Source of the DNA: JARICQ01 sp964527205
Lineage (GTDB): Bacteria; Bacillota; Clostridia; Tissierellales; Tissierellaceae
Direction of reading: 5' to 3'
Assembly: GCA_964527205.1 (NCBI GenBank)
Contig: CAZGQG010000003.1
Span: forward strand, 28,624 to 92,623
DNA: 64,000 bases
Shown here: piece by piece, positions 8,269 through 17,188 of the stretch
How the letters are laid out: every line of letters begins with the position of its first letter
Position numbering within the stretch: the stretch's first letter is position 1
The notes under the pieces: model-generated
Database searches by the model: none
Told to the model about the DNA's origin: nothing
What the model saw: the letters and a program-made list of their open reading frames with translations, nothing else
Translations under genes and position numbers: made by a program

Positions 8269-8762
8269 TCTATCATGCCTTCAATTGGTTGGATGTAGAT
8301 CCTCTTATTCTCTAGATCAATTTTTTTAACAAATTCACCTACAGCTGGTATGAGGTATTCCTTTTCCCCGTCCTTGATAAGATAAACATCGTTGCCAGGT
8401 CCTTGAATTATATCCCTTAAAAATCCAAGAGGATTATCATCAAGATCAAATACCTGGGAATCTAAAATCTCATAAATGAAAAAATGACCTTCAGGTAATT
8501 CTACTCTCCCATCCTCATCTACGTATATATAATAATCCTTTAAATCCAACACTTCATTTATATTATTATATTCCTTGAATTTAAGAATAGCCAGGTTCTT
8601 ATGATACTTTACACTTTGGACATTCACTGGAATTTTTTCCTCACCTAGATAGGCTTTTTCCAGTAAGTCAAATCGCTTTATATCATCAGTTAAAGGATAG
8701 ACCTTTAGCTCCCCCTTGATTCCATGGGTATTTGTTATTTTTCCTATACTTATATAGTCCAT
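8265..8762 (-). CDS. rimM: Ribosome maturation factor RimM
   Basis: Assists 16S rRNA 3' domain maturation by binding protein S19. The N-terminal barrel starts with MDYISIGKITNTHGIKGELKVYP, and the C-terminal PRC barrel carries the GNDVYLI and EYLIPAVGEFV motifs. ATG at 8762 is chosen because GGTGAAAAA sits immediately upstream. A longer in-frame version from 8810 would begin inside khpA and has no ribosome site. Length is 165 residues, normal for the family. Confidence 0.96.
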   Translation of the reverse strand: MDYISIGKITNTHGIKGELKVYPLTDDIKRFDLLEKAYLGEEKIPVNVQSVKYHKNLAILKFKEYNNINEVLDLKDYYIYVDEDGRVELPEGHFFIYEILDSQVFDLDDNPLGFLRDIIQGPGNDVYLIKDGEKEYLIPAVGEFVKKIDLENKRIYIQPIEGMIE

Positions 8763-8793
8763 TTTTTCACCTACTTCTTTATTGTCTACATTC

Positions 8794-9024
8794 TTACTGG
8801 ATAATTTCAACTACAACTCTTTTATTGTCCTTGATTGCAGCTGCCTTTACCACTGTTCTTATAGCCTTAGCAATTCTACCTTGCTTGCCTATTACCTTAC
8901 CCATATCTTCATCTGCTACCTTAAGTTCAATTATAACTGATTGACTACCTTCTACTTCATTTACTTGAACTTCATCTGGATTGTCCACAAGGGATTTTGC
9001 TATATACTCTACTAGTTCTCCCAA
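8794..9024 (-). CDS. khpA: KH-domain RNA-binding protein KhpA (YlqC)
   Basis: Small single-KH-domain RNA-binding protein of 76 residues. The GxxG loop (GKQG, residues 46-49) lies within DMGKVIGKQGRIAKAIR, the hallmark of the type II KH fold. In streptococci KhpA partners with KhpB to bind small RNAs and affect cell division; KhpB is not in this window. Its position between rpsP and rimM is the common Firmicutes arrangement and suggests co-expression with the ribosome assembly genes. Confidence 0.93.
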   Translation of the reverse strand: MGELVEYIAKSLVDNPDEVQVNEVEGSQSVIIELKVADEDMGKVIGKQGRIAKAIRTVVKAAAIKDNKRVVVEIIQ

Positions 9025-9042
9025 TATTAGCGCCTCCTCTTA

Positions 9043-9351
9043 CTACTCTTCACTAACAGTTTCTTCCTCAACAACTGCTTCTTCTACTGTTTCTTCAGCA
9101 GTTTCTCCATCATATAGGCCGCTGTTCTTGAATAGTCTATCCACAGTAGCAGATGGTCTTGCACCATTTGCTATCCAGTTAATAGCTTTTTCATTATCTA
9201 TCTTAACTGTTACAGGCTCAGTTAATGGATTATAGTATCCTATCTCTTCAATAAATCTTCCATCTCTAGCTCTACGAGAATCTGCAACAACTATTCTATA
9301 GAAAGGATTCTTTTTAGCTCCAATTCTTCTTAATCTAATCTTTACTGACAT
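9043..9351 (-). CDS. rpsP: 30S ribosomal protein S16
   Basis: S16 stabilises the 30S body during assembly. The core VKIRLRRIGAKKNPFYRIVVADSR and the GYYNPLTEP segment are canonical. ATG at 9351 is chosen because GAGGAGGTG lies 6 nt before it; an in-frame GTG at 9360 falls inside that ribosome site. The protein has 102 residues, with an acidic Glu/Val/Thr-rich tail of about 20 residues after the conserved core. It follows ffh by 43 nt. Confidence 0.98.
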   Translation of the reverse strand: MSVKIRLRRIGAKKNPFYRIVVADSRRARDGRFIEEIGYYNPLTEPVTVKIDNEKAINWIANGARPSATVDRLFKNSGLYDGETAEETVEEAVVEEETVSEE

Positions 9352-9394
9352 ATTTTTCACCTCCTCAAAGTGTGTATCTTATAAATTTATTTAT

Positions 9395-10732
9395 TTAAAA
9401 AAAGGGTAAATTTAGTTTGCCTTTTTTCTTCATAGATTTTTCCATACTTGTAAACTTTTTCATCATCTTCTTAGTTTCCTTAAACTGCTTTAAGAGTTTG
9501 TTTACATCAGTGACAGTACTACCACTACCCTGGGCTATACGCTTTCTTCTACTGCTATTTATAATCTCAGGATTAATTCTTTCCTTTTTTGTCATTGACT
9601 GTATGATTGCTTCAATCCTACTTATATCTTTTTCTCCTACACTAATACCCTTTAAGGCCTTAGAGTTCATACCAGGTATCATTCCTAATAATTCATCTAT
9701 AGGTCCCATGGACTTCATTTGATCTAATTGATCTAGGAAATCATCCAAGGTAAATTGCTGGGTCCTTAGTTTTTGCTCTAGATCTATGGCCTTCTTTTCA
9801 TCAATACTGGACTGAGCTCTTTCTATAAGACTAAGAACATCACCCATTCCAAGGATTCTAGAAGCCATCCTGTCTGGATGGAAGGTCTCTAATTGATCAA
9901 GCTTTTCTCCCATACCTACAAACTTAATAGGCTTGTCAGTAACTGCTCTTATTGATAGGGCAGCTCCACCTCTTGCATCACCATCTAGTTTTGTAAGTAC
10001 AACACCAGTTATACTAAGCAGCTTGTCAAAGGATTCTGCCACATTTACAGCATCTTGACCTGTCATTGCATCAAGGACTAGAAGCACTTCATCGGAATTT
10101 ACTGCCTGGTGGATACGACTTATTTCATCCATTAGGGTTTCATCTATATGAAGTCTACCAGCTGTATCTATAATTACTACATCATTTCCACTTCTCTTAG
10201 CATGCTCTAAGGAAGCCTTTGCTATATCTACTGGGTCTACCTTGTCTCCCATAGTAAATACAGGAACATCTGCCTGGGCTCCTACTACTTCCAATTGTTT
10301 AATAGCCGCAGGTCTATATACGTCACAGGCTACAAGTAAGGGCCTTTTATTTTGCTTTTTTAAATTATAGGCAAGCTTTCCTGTAGTTGTTGTCTTACCA
10401 GCACCCTGGAGACCACACATAAGTATAACAGTTGGTGTAGAGGAGAAATCTAGTTTGGATTCACTTTCTCCCATTAGCTTCTTAAGCTCATCATTAACAA
10501 TCTTAATTACCTGCTGGCCTGGAGTCAAACTCTCCATTACCTCAGCACCTAGGGCTCTTTCCTTTACCTTCTTTATGAAATCCTTTACTACTTTAAAGTT
10601 TACATCTGCTTCAAGAAGAGCAAGTCTTACCTCTCTCATTGCAGCATCTAGGTCTTTTTCATTTATCTTACCCTTGCCTGTAAGTTTGCCTAGGGCGTTT
10701 TGCAGTTTTTCTGATAAGGATTCAAATACCAT
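9395..10732 (-). CDS. ffh: Signal recognition particle protein Ffh (SRP54)
   Basis: GTPase that binds signal peptides and SRP RNA and docks with FtsY at the membrane. The N domain (1-90) precedes the G domain with GLQGAGKTTT (107-116), DTAGRLH (about 190) and TKLDGDARGG (about 246-255). A methionine-rich M domain (about 300-445) carries MGPIDELLGMIPGMN and the RRKRIAQGSG RNA-binding helix. It starts at ATG behind a GGGAGGTGAT site that overlaps the end of ylxM, so the two are translated together. Confidence 0.98.
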   Translation of the reverse strand: MVFESLSEKLQNALGKLTGKGKINEKDLDAAMREVRLALLEADVNFKVVKDFIKKVKERALGAEVMESLTPGQQVIKIVNDELKKLMGESESKLDFSSTPTVILMCGLQGAGKTTTTGKLAYNLKKQNKRPLLVACDVYRPAAIKQLEVVGAQADVPVFTMGDKVDPVDIAKASLEHAKRSGNDVVIIDTAGRLHIDETLMDEISRIHQAVNSDEVLLVLDAMTGQDAVNVAESFDKLLSITGVVLTKLDGDARGGAALSIRAVTDKPIKFVGMGEKLDQLETFHPDRMASRILGMGDVLSLIERAQSSIDEKKAIDLEQKLRTQQFTLDDFLDQLDQMKSMGPIDELLGMIPGMNSKALKGISVGEKDISRIEAIIQSMTKKERINPEIINSSRRKRIAQGSGSTVTDVNKLLKQFKETKKMMKKFTSMEKSMKKKGKLNLPFF

Positions 10733-10734
10733 TC

Positions 10735-11118
10735 CTATATCACCTCCCGGCTAATTTCTAATACTCTATCACATATAGTTTTTATGGCTCTTGCTTTTTC
10801 TTCTATATAATCTACTTCTGGATCTTTAGCTTCTATACTCTTTAAAATATCTCTGGAAATATCCCTTATATCCTGGATGTAACTGTGGCTAGAGTAAAAC
10901 TTTTCCACTAGGTGGAGTTTCTTCTCATAGGAATAGAGTTTCCTTTCTGCCCTCTTAAGAAGGTCAAATATTCCCTGCCTGCTTACATCTAATTCATCTC
11001 CAATTTCTACTAGGGATAAATCATTTATATAATATAAGTTGATTACCATGTATTGCTTGCTGCTTAGTAATTTTCCATAAAAATCAAACAAAATCCCAAT
11101 CTCAACAAGTTTTTCCAA
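10735..11118 (-). CDS. ylxM: YlxM/p13-like helix-turn-helix protein of the SRP operon
   Basis: Small protein typically found just upstream of ffh; in streptococci YlxM modulates SRP assembly. The conserved FDFYGKLLSSKQ and YYINDLSLVEIGDELDVSRQGIFDLLKRAERKL segments match the family, including a sigma-70 region 4-like helix-turn-helix. I place the start at TTG 11118, preceded by GGTGATGAA. Longer in-frame starts (up to 11205) lie upstream of the mapped -10 and would not be on the transcript. The resulting 127 residues compare with about 110 in Bacillus. Confidence 0.88.
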   Translation of the reverse strand: MEKLVEIGILFDFYGKLLSSKQYMVINLYYINDLSLVEIGDELDVSRQGIFDLLKRAERKLYSYEKKLHLVEKFYSSHSYIQDIRDISRDILKSIEAKDPEVDYIEEKARAIKTICDRVLEISREVI

Positions 11119-11142
11119 TTCATCACCGCAATTCTCCAAAAA

Positions 11143-11202
11143 TATAACGTCAAGGTTTTTACTTGACGTTATAATAATATTACATCTAGATGCTTTTGTC
11201 AA
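11143..11202 (-). promoter_or_regulatory. ylxM-ffh promoter with embedded palindromes
   Basis: Minus-strand TTGACA (11197-11202) and TATTAT (11174-11179) with a 17-bp spacer form a strong promoter. The spacer contains a 10-bp palindrome (half-site CATCT). Immediately after the -10 a 12-bp perfect inverted repeat (TATAACGTCAAG at 11162-11173 and its complement at 11143-11154, 7-nt loop) covers the start point and is followed by TTTTT. It could be an operator, a stabilising 5' hairpin or an attenuator. Confidence 0.65.
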
Positions 11203-11224
11203 CATATTTTTAGTTTTATTTTCT

Positions 11225-12481
11225 CTATTGGAAGAGGGCCTCTACAAAGTCATGAACTACAAATTCCTGTAGGTCATCTATGCCTTCTCCAACCCCTACA
11301 AGCTTAACAGGAATGTCCATTTCCTTATGGAGGGCTATTACTACTCCACCCTTGGCAGTTCCGTCTAACTTGGTCAGAGCAACTCCTGTAATATTTGCTA
11401 CTTCCTTAAAGACCTTGGCCTGGCTAATGGCATTTTGTCCTGTGGTAGCATCAAGCACAAGAAGGATTTCCTTGGTAGCTTCTCCATATTCCCTATCTAC
11501 TATTCTAAATATCTTATTTAATTCCTGCATTAAATTTGCCTTGTTGTGAAGCCTACCAGCAGTATCACATATTAAAATATCTGATCCCCTAGCCTTGGCT
11601 GCTTGGATGCCGTCAAATATAACTGCAGCTGGGTCTGCCCCTTCCTTATGGGAAATAATATCTACTCCTGCCCTATTACCCCATTCTTCAAGCTGCTCAA
11701 TAGCTGCAGCCCTAAAGGTATCTCCTGCTGCAATAAGGACCTTCTTGCCATCTTTTTTAAAGTTATTGGCCATCTTGCCTATGGTGGTAGTCTTTCCAAC
11801 CCCATTAACTCCCACAACCAATATAACTGAAGGTGAAGGCTCTATATTCAATTTATTATCCAACTGAGAGCTAAGCATTATCTTCTTAATTTCATCCTTT
11901 AAGAGTTCCTTTACCTCATTAGGATCAGTGGTCTTTTCTTCCCTTACTCTTTCCCTAAGATTGTCTATAAGGATCATAGTAGTACTTACACCTACATCCG
12001 CAGTAACTAAGACTTCCTCCAGGTCTTCAAATAATTCTTCATCTATTTTTTTATAGGATTTTAATATTCCATCTATTTTATCTGTAAAGCCATCTCTAGT
12101 CTTGGTGAGACCTTCCTTTAATTTGTCAAAAAAGGATAATTTCTTCTTTTCCTCTAATTCTTCCTCTGCTTCTTCTATTTCTTCTTCTAAATCTTCCTTA
12201 AGGTCTTCAAGCTCTTCCTTAGATTCCTCTAGTTTTTCCCTAGCCTCATCCCTAAAGCTCTCTAGTCCCTCTTCAATTTCCTCTGTTTTCTCCCTAAGCT
12301 CTTCCCCTTCTTCTTTAAGGTCTTCCAGATTTTCATCCATTTTTTCCTTTACTTCTTCTGTGCTTTCCTTTAAGTCCTGGACCATTTCCCCCGCTTCTTC
12401 CATTTCTTCAGAGATCTGATCCTCCTTCTCATCTATTTCTTCTTTTCCCTTGTCCTTTTTTCTTTTAAACCAATTTAACAT
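11225..12481 (-). CDS. ftsY: Signal recognition particle receptor FtsY
   Basis: GTPase receptor for SRP at the cytoplasmic membrane. The 418-residue protein has a long, highly acidic, coiled-coil-prone N-terminal region (residues 15-112, mostly Glu/Lys), then the NG domain with GVNGVGKTTT (224-233), DTAGRLHNKA (about 307) and TKLDGTAKGG. The acidic A region resembles that of E. coli FtsY, which aids membrane association; many Firmicutes FtsY proteins are shorter. It lies 10 nt downstream of smc with its own GGAGGG ribosome site. Confidence 0.97.
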   Translation of the reverse strand: MLNWFKRKKDKGKEEIDEKEDQISEEMEEAGEMVQDLKESTEEVKEKMDENLEDLKEEGEELREKTEEIEEGLESFRDEAREKLEESKEELEDLKEDLEEEIEEAEEELEEKKKLSFFDKLKEGLTKTRDGFTDKIDGILKSYKKIDEELFEDLEEVLVTADVGVSTTMILIDNLRERVREEKTTDPNEVKELLKDEIKKIMLSSQLDNKLNIEPSPSVILVVGVNGVGKTTTIGKMANNFKKDGKKVLIAAGDTFRAAAIEQLEEWGNRAGVDIISHKEGADPAAVIFDGIQAAKARGSDILICDTAGRLHNKANLMQELNKIFRIVDREYGEATKEILLVLDATTGQNAISQAKVFKEVANITGVALTKLDGTAKGGVVIALHKEMDIPVKLVGVGEGIDDLQEFVVHDFVEALFQ

Positions 12482-12491
12482 ATAATCCCTC

Positions 12492-15400
12492 CTAACTAGC
12501 TATTTCTTCTACATAATCCTTTAACTTAACAGATATTAATTTTGATATACCCTCTTCCTCCATGGTTACCCCATATAGGTGGTCTGCTATTTCCATAGTT
12601 TTCTTTCTATGGGTTATGAGAACAAATTGTGTATCATGGGCAAAATTCTTCAGATATGAGGTATATTTTCCAATATTTGCCTCATCAAGAGCAGCATCTA
12701 TCTCATCTAAGATACAAAATGGTGCTGGTTTCAAGTTGAGAATTGAAAATAAAAGAGCTACTGCTGTAAGAGATTTCTCACCACCTGAAAGCAGGGATAG
12801 GTTTTGAAGTTTCTTACCTGGTGGCTGAGCATTTATCTGTATACCTGTATTTAGGACATCATCCCTATCCTCCAATACTAGCTCTGCCTTGCCTCCATTA
12901 AATAGGGTCTTAAAGACCTGGATAAAGTTCCTATTGATCTTTTCAAAGCTATCCAAGAACTGAACCTTCATTTTTTTCTCCATGTCCTGGATAATTTCAT
13001 TTAAATTCTCCTTGGACTGGCTTAGGTCATCTTTTTGAGCCCTTATAAATTCTAATCTTTCGCTTAATTCCTGATATTCTTCAATGGCAGCTAGGTTTAT
13101 ATGGCCTAGGGCCTTTATGGAAAGCTTAAGCTTTTTAATCCTCTCTCCTGCAAGTTTCTTATCCTCTAGCTCCACTGCATCCCCTAGGGCCTCTTGGAAG
13201 CTAAGTTCATATTCATCATAGAGTCTAGCCTCATAATTATCCAGCTGGGTGCTTATCCTAGCTAGTTTTACTTCCAGTCTATTTATCTTTTTTTCTCTTT
13301 CCCCCACTAGCTTATTAAGATTTGTAAGGTTTTCCTGCTCTTCATAGAATTTATTCATAGTCCCATTTTTCTCTTCTACTAAATTAGATAAGAGCTCTTC
13401 CTTGGACTTTAAATCCTCTCCCAAGTCTTCTATGGACTTATGAAGTTTTTCTTTTATCCTTTGAATCCTATCTATCTCTTCTTTGTTCTTCTCTATGGTC
13501 TTTTCCTTTTCCCCTAATTCCTCTAAGAGATCCCTTCTTTCCCCATCCAAGCTCTCTTCCCTATCCCTTAGATTCCTTATTTTATTTTCTATGGAATTAA
13601 TTTCTAGTTTTAAATCTGTAATGCTCTGGGACTTGCCTTCTTTCTCATCTTTTTCAAGATTAAAGGCTTGGATTAGGGCCTGGATCTCTTCTTTTTCAGC
13701 TAAACTCTTCTTATCCACAGAGTCTAGATCTCCCTTTAATCCTTCATATTCCCTGCTATAATTTTCTTCTTCCTCTCTTAGGTCCAATATTTCCCTCTTA
13801 GATCTAAGGAGTATGCTTTCTACCCTAGTCCCTTCTTCTTTATAATTTTCAATATTATTATCTATGCTATAAATCCTGTATTCCAACTGCTTTAATTCTT
13901 CTTCTTCCTTGCCTAGACTAGTTTCTAAAGCTCTTATATCTTTCCTATAGGCTTCCTCTTCAAGATCCTTAGTTCTTAATAAATCATCTATTTCTTCTAT
14001 ATTATTTTCCAATTCCTCAATACGGTTCTTCCTGTTTATTATGTTTACCCCACTGCCCCCCTGGCTACCACCAGTCATGGATCCACCTGGATTAAGTATC
14101 TCACCCTCCAGGGTAACTATCCTATGAGCATGGCCACTGGCCCTTGCAAAAGCTATTCCATCATCTATGGTCTCTATTACCAGGGTTCTTCCCAGTAGGT
14201 ATTTAAATATATCTTCATATTCTTTATCATATTCTATAAGTTCATGGCCTAGGCCTAGGATATTGTACTTGTCCCTATCCGCCTGAGAAATATGGAGATC
14301 TCTCCCCTTAATAACACTGGCAGGCAAGCAAGTCACCCTTCCCAGTCTATTCTTCTTTAGAAATTCTATAATATTTTTGGCACTATTTTCATCCTCTGTT
14401 ACAATGTTTTGTCCCCTGGAACCTAGGGCTATTTCTATAGCCTTTTCATAGCTAGGCTCTAGCTTGATCATCTCAGCTACAACACCAACCAGACCCCTTC
14501 CCAGGCTAGGATTCTTTTTAGACTCTATAAGCACTGACTTTACTCCCTTATAATAGCCCTCATAGCCATCTTCCATGGACTGGAGTATCCTTAGGCTAGA
14601 TGATTTGCTTTCCTTTTGGAGCTTGGACTGGTTTATCTCTCCACTTAGGCTCTTAAGGCTTTCCTGGCTTTTTTCAAGCTCTAATCTTAAATCCCTTACT
14701 CCATCCTTAAGCTTGGCTAATTTTTCTATAGAGCTCTCTCTTTTTTCCAGGGCCTCTTCTAGGAGTTTCTTATTCCTATCTCTTTCCCCTTCCAGAGCCC
14801 CTATATCTTCCTCTAATTTCTTGCCTCTCTTTTTAATGTTTTCATCAAAAGAATTAATAGTGTTTATTTTTGACTTTATGCTGGAGGACTCATTGTAGAG
14901 ATTGAGTAGATTGTCCTTCCTGTCTTCTATTTCCTTTTCTTTTTTCTTTAAGTAGTCTGTTTCATCCTTGAACTTTCCCTTAGTCTTTTCATAGATTTCC
15001 AGTTTTTCCTGGTAGATCCCACTTATACTCCGGATCTCAAGATCAATCTCACTAGACCTTTTCTTGTTCTTTTCAATTCTAGCCTCTATATTTGTCTTTT
15101 CATTCTTTAATCTCTCTAGGTCCTTCCTATGAAAACTCTCCTTCTCATTTTCAATGGCAAGTTCATTTTTACCCTCTTCAAGCCTTCTTCCAAGGTCTAG
15201 GTTTACAGCTCTTGACTCATCGATTTCCCGGTCAAGTTCTCCTATAGAGTCCCTTAGCTTGTTAAAGTCCTCCTGAATTAGCTGGGTCTCCCTAACTAGG
15301 GATTCTAATTCCCCTTCCATGTCAGTCCTATCCCCATTTATCTTCTTTTCCTCTTCCCTGTTCTTTTTGATTTCTGCAACAAGGAGATTTACTTCTATTT

Positions 15401-16070
15401 TTTTCAACTCCCTATAGAGCTCCTCAAATTCCTTGGCCCTATCTGCCTGTCCCTTAAGGAGGGTTTCTTGTTTTGATAGCTCATGGGTTAGGTCCTTTAT
15501 TCTAATAAGGTTTTCCTCTGTCTTATCCAGCTTTCTCTCTGCCTGGGTTTTCTTAGACTTGTACTTTACTATTCCCGCTGCCTCCTCAAAGATAGAACGC
15601 CTATCCTCCGGCTTATTGCTTAAGATTTCTTCAATCCTACCCTGGCCTATTATGGAATAGCCATCCTTGCCTACCCCAGTATCCATAAATATTTCCCTAA
15701 TGTCCTTTAATCTACAGGAGGACTTGTTTAGGAAATACTGGGACTCTCCAGACCTAAACATCCTTCTGGTAACTTCTACCTCATCATATTCAACTGGTAT
15801 AAGGCCACTTTTATTGTCGAAACTAATGGTGGCTTCACAGTAGCCTAGGGCCTTTCTCTTGGATGTTCCTGCGAAGATTACATCCTCCATCTTGTGGCCC
15901 CTAAGATTCTTAATACTTTGCTCACCCAGTACCCATCTCACTGCATCTGAGATGTTACTCTTTCCACTACCATTAGGACCAACTATGGCAGTTATACCAT
16001 CTTTGATCCTAATTTCTGTTTTATATGCAAAAGATTTAAAGCCCTTAATCTCAACTTTTTTTAATTTCAA
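12492..16070 (-). CDS. smc: Chromosome condensation ATPase SMC
   Basis: Structural maintenance of chromosomes protein that extrudes DNA loops with ScpA and ScpB. The N-terminal Walker A GPNGSGKSN is at residues 31-39. Two long coiled coils flank the central hinge, which carries the GGSMTGGSQGGSG glycine motif, and the C-terminal head holds the LSLLSGGEKSLTAVAL signature and Walker B PFCILDEIDAALDEAN. Start is TTG at 16070 after AGAGGTG; a GTG at 16079 overlaps that site. At 1192 residues it is full length. The rnc-smc-ftsY order is standard. Confidence 0.98.
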   Translation of the reverse strand: MKLKKVEIKGFKSFAYKTEIRIKDGITAIVGPNGSGKSNISDAVRWVLGEQSIKNLRGHKMEDVIFAGTSKRKALGYCEATISFDNKSGLIPVEYDEVEVTRRMFRSGESQYFLNKSSCRLKDIREIFMDTGVGKDGYSIIGQGRIEEILSNKPEDRRSIFEEAAGIVKYKSKKTQAERKLDKTEENLIRIKDLTHELSKQETLLKGQADRAKEFEELYRELKKIEVNLLVAEIKKNREEEKKINGDRTDMEGELESLVRETQLIQEDFNKLRDSIGELDREIDESRAVNLDLGRRLEEGKNELAIENEKESFHRKDLERLKNEKTNIEARIEKNKKRSSEIDLEIRSISGIYQEKLEIYEKTKGKFKDETDYLKKKEKEIEDRKDNLLNLYNESSSIKSKINTINSFDENIKKRGKKLEEDIGALEGERDRNKKLLEEALEKRESSIEKLAKLKDGVRDLRLELEKSQESLKSLSGEINQSKLQKESKSSSLRILQSMEDGYEGYYKGVKSVLIESKKNPSLGRGLVGVVAEMIKLEPSYEKAIEIALGSRGQNIVTEDENSAKNIIEFLKKNRLGRVTCLPASVIKGRDLHISQADRDKYNILGLGHELIEYDKEYEDIFKYLLGRTLVIETIDDGIAFARASGHAHRIVTLEGEILNPGGSMTGGSQGGSGVNIINRKNRIEELENNIEEIDDLLRTKDLEEEAYRKDIRALETSLGKEEEELKQLEYRIYSIDNNIENYKEEGTRVESILLRSKREILDLREEEENYSREYEGLKGDLDSVDKKSLAEKEEIQALIQAFNLEKDEKEGKSQSITDLKLEINSIENKIRNLRDREESLDGERRDLLEELGEKEKTIEKNKEEIDRIQRIKEKLHKSIEDLGEDLKSKEELLSNLVEEKNGTMNKFYEEQENLTNLNKLVGEREKKINRLEVKLARISTQLDNYEARLYDEYELSFQEALGDAVELEDKKLAGERIKKLKLSIKALGHINLAAIEEYQELSERLEFIRAQKDDLSQSKENLNEIIQDMEKKMKVQFLDSFEKINRNFIQVFKTLFNGGKAELVLEDRDDVLNTGIQINAQPPGKKLQNLSLLSGGEKSLTAVALLFSILNLKPAPFCILDEIDAALDEANIGKYTSYLKNFAHDTQFVLITHRKKTMEIADHLYGVTMEEEGISKLISVKLKDYVEEIAS

Positions 16071-16096
16071 ATAAAACACCTCTTAATCCTTCTATC

Positions 16097-17188
16097 CTAT
16101 TTATGGAAGAGATCTCTCTTTTCCAAATAGGCTTCTACCCAATCTTTTATCCTTATTATATCAGAATGATCTTTTATACTTATATTAATCCTATCCCTGT
16201 CCTCTTTATTTCCAAGGATTTTAATCTTTTTAAAACTATATCTATCCTGGATAAATTTCCTATTCTCTCCTCCCTGACCAGCTATGGAGGAAATGATCTT
16301 GTTATGGGCCTCTATAAGGAGCTCACTATCCCTTAGGTCCATGGGAAGCTTATCCAAATACTCCACTAGAATTTTCCTATATATATTCCCTTCTACCAAT
16401 TGCCTAAAGGCAGGATGGAAGGGACCTGCTACAACATCCTTGCCCATTTGAATGTTTTCTGTGGGCTGGAGTCCTATCCTTATTACGTCTATATGGTTTA
16501 CCCAAAATATCATAAGAAGCTCTGCAGACAAATCCACAGCCTCTTCTAGGTCCATGGGCTTATAGCTTCCCTCTAGATAGCTTTTCTCTAAATATGTATC
16601 CTTGATCACCAGGGTTGGATATATTCTCACACAAAAAGGATCTAAAGGGACAAATTCCCTAGCCGTCTCCAGGGCCTTTTCCCTGGTATCTCCAGGAAGA
16701 CCTAGCATCATTTGCAGGCCTAGTTTTATGTCGTATTCCCTTATGAGTTTTGCAGCCCTATAAAGATCCTGAGAAGTGTGGCCTCTTCCGCTTGCATCCA
16801 GAACCTGATCGTCCAGGGATTGGACCCCTAGTTCAATAATATCTACCTGATGTTCCTTAAGCATGTCTAAGACTTGCCTATCAATAGCATCTGGCCTGGT
16901 TGAAAGTCTTATCTTATGGATTTTCTTCATCTTCTTATAGCTTAGGGGTATGGCCAACAATTCCCTTTGTATATCCATATCTATGGCAGTAAAGCTTCCT
17001 CCAAAAAAAGCAAGCTCAATGGTGGAAGGATCTTTAAAGGTCTCTAGGTGTTCTAGGATTATCTTTTCTACATCCTCAGGCTTTACTGAGGTTGACAGTC
17101 CTGTTATCTTTTTTTGATTGCAAAATACACAGTCATGGGGACAGCCAAAATGTGGAACAAATATTGGTATTATATAGTGCTTAAGCAT
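16097..17188 (-). CDS. Elp3-like radical SAM protein without acetyltransferase domain
   Basis: Radical SAM enzyme of the Elp3-related group that Firmicutes often place next to rnc and smc. The Fe-S cluster triad CPHDCVFC (Cys16, Cys20, Cys23) is followed by AFFGGSFTAID, the SAM-binding region and a LGVQSLDDQVL segment typical of Elp3 and HemN relatives. At 363 residues it ends before the GNAT acetyltransferase domain present in true Elp3, so the tRNA uridine-modifying role cannot be assumed. ATG at 17188 has AGGTGAT 4 nt upstream. It overlaps the rnc stop by 8 nt, which indicates coupling. Confidence 0.85.
   Translation of the reverse strand: MLKHYIIPIFVPHFGCPHDCVFCNQKKITGLSTSVKPEDVEKIILEHLETFKDPSTIELAFFGGSFTAIDMDIQRELLAIPLSYKKMKKIHKIRLSTRPDAIDRQVLDMLKEHQVDIIELGVQSLDDQVLDASGRGHTSQDLYRAAKLIREYDIKLGLQMMLGLPGDTREKALETAREFVPLDPFCVRIYPTLVIKDTYLEKSYLEGSYKPMDLEEAVDLSAELLMIFWVNHIDVIRIGLQPTENIQMGKDVVAGPFHPAFRQLVEGNIYRKILVEYLDKLPMDLRDSELLIEAHNKIISSIAGQGGENRKFIQDRYSFKKIKILGNKEDRDRINISIKDHSDIIRIKDWVEAYLEKRDLFHK

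Noticed and set aside
11119..11205. Longer ylxM start at 11205
   Set aside because: It would begin upstream of the -10 element, has no ribosome site, and adds residues not found in the family.
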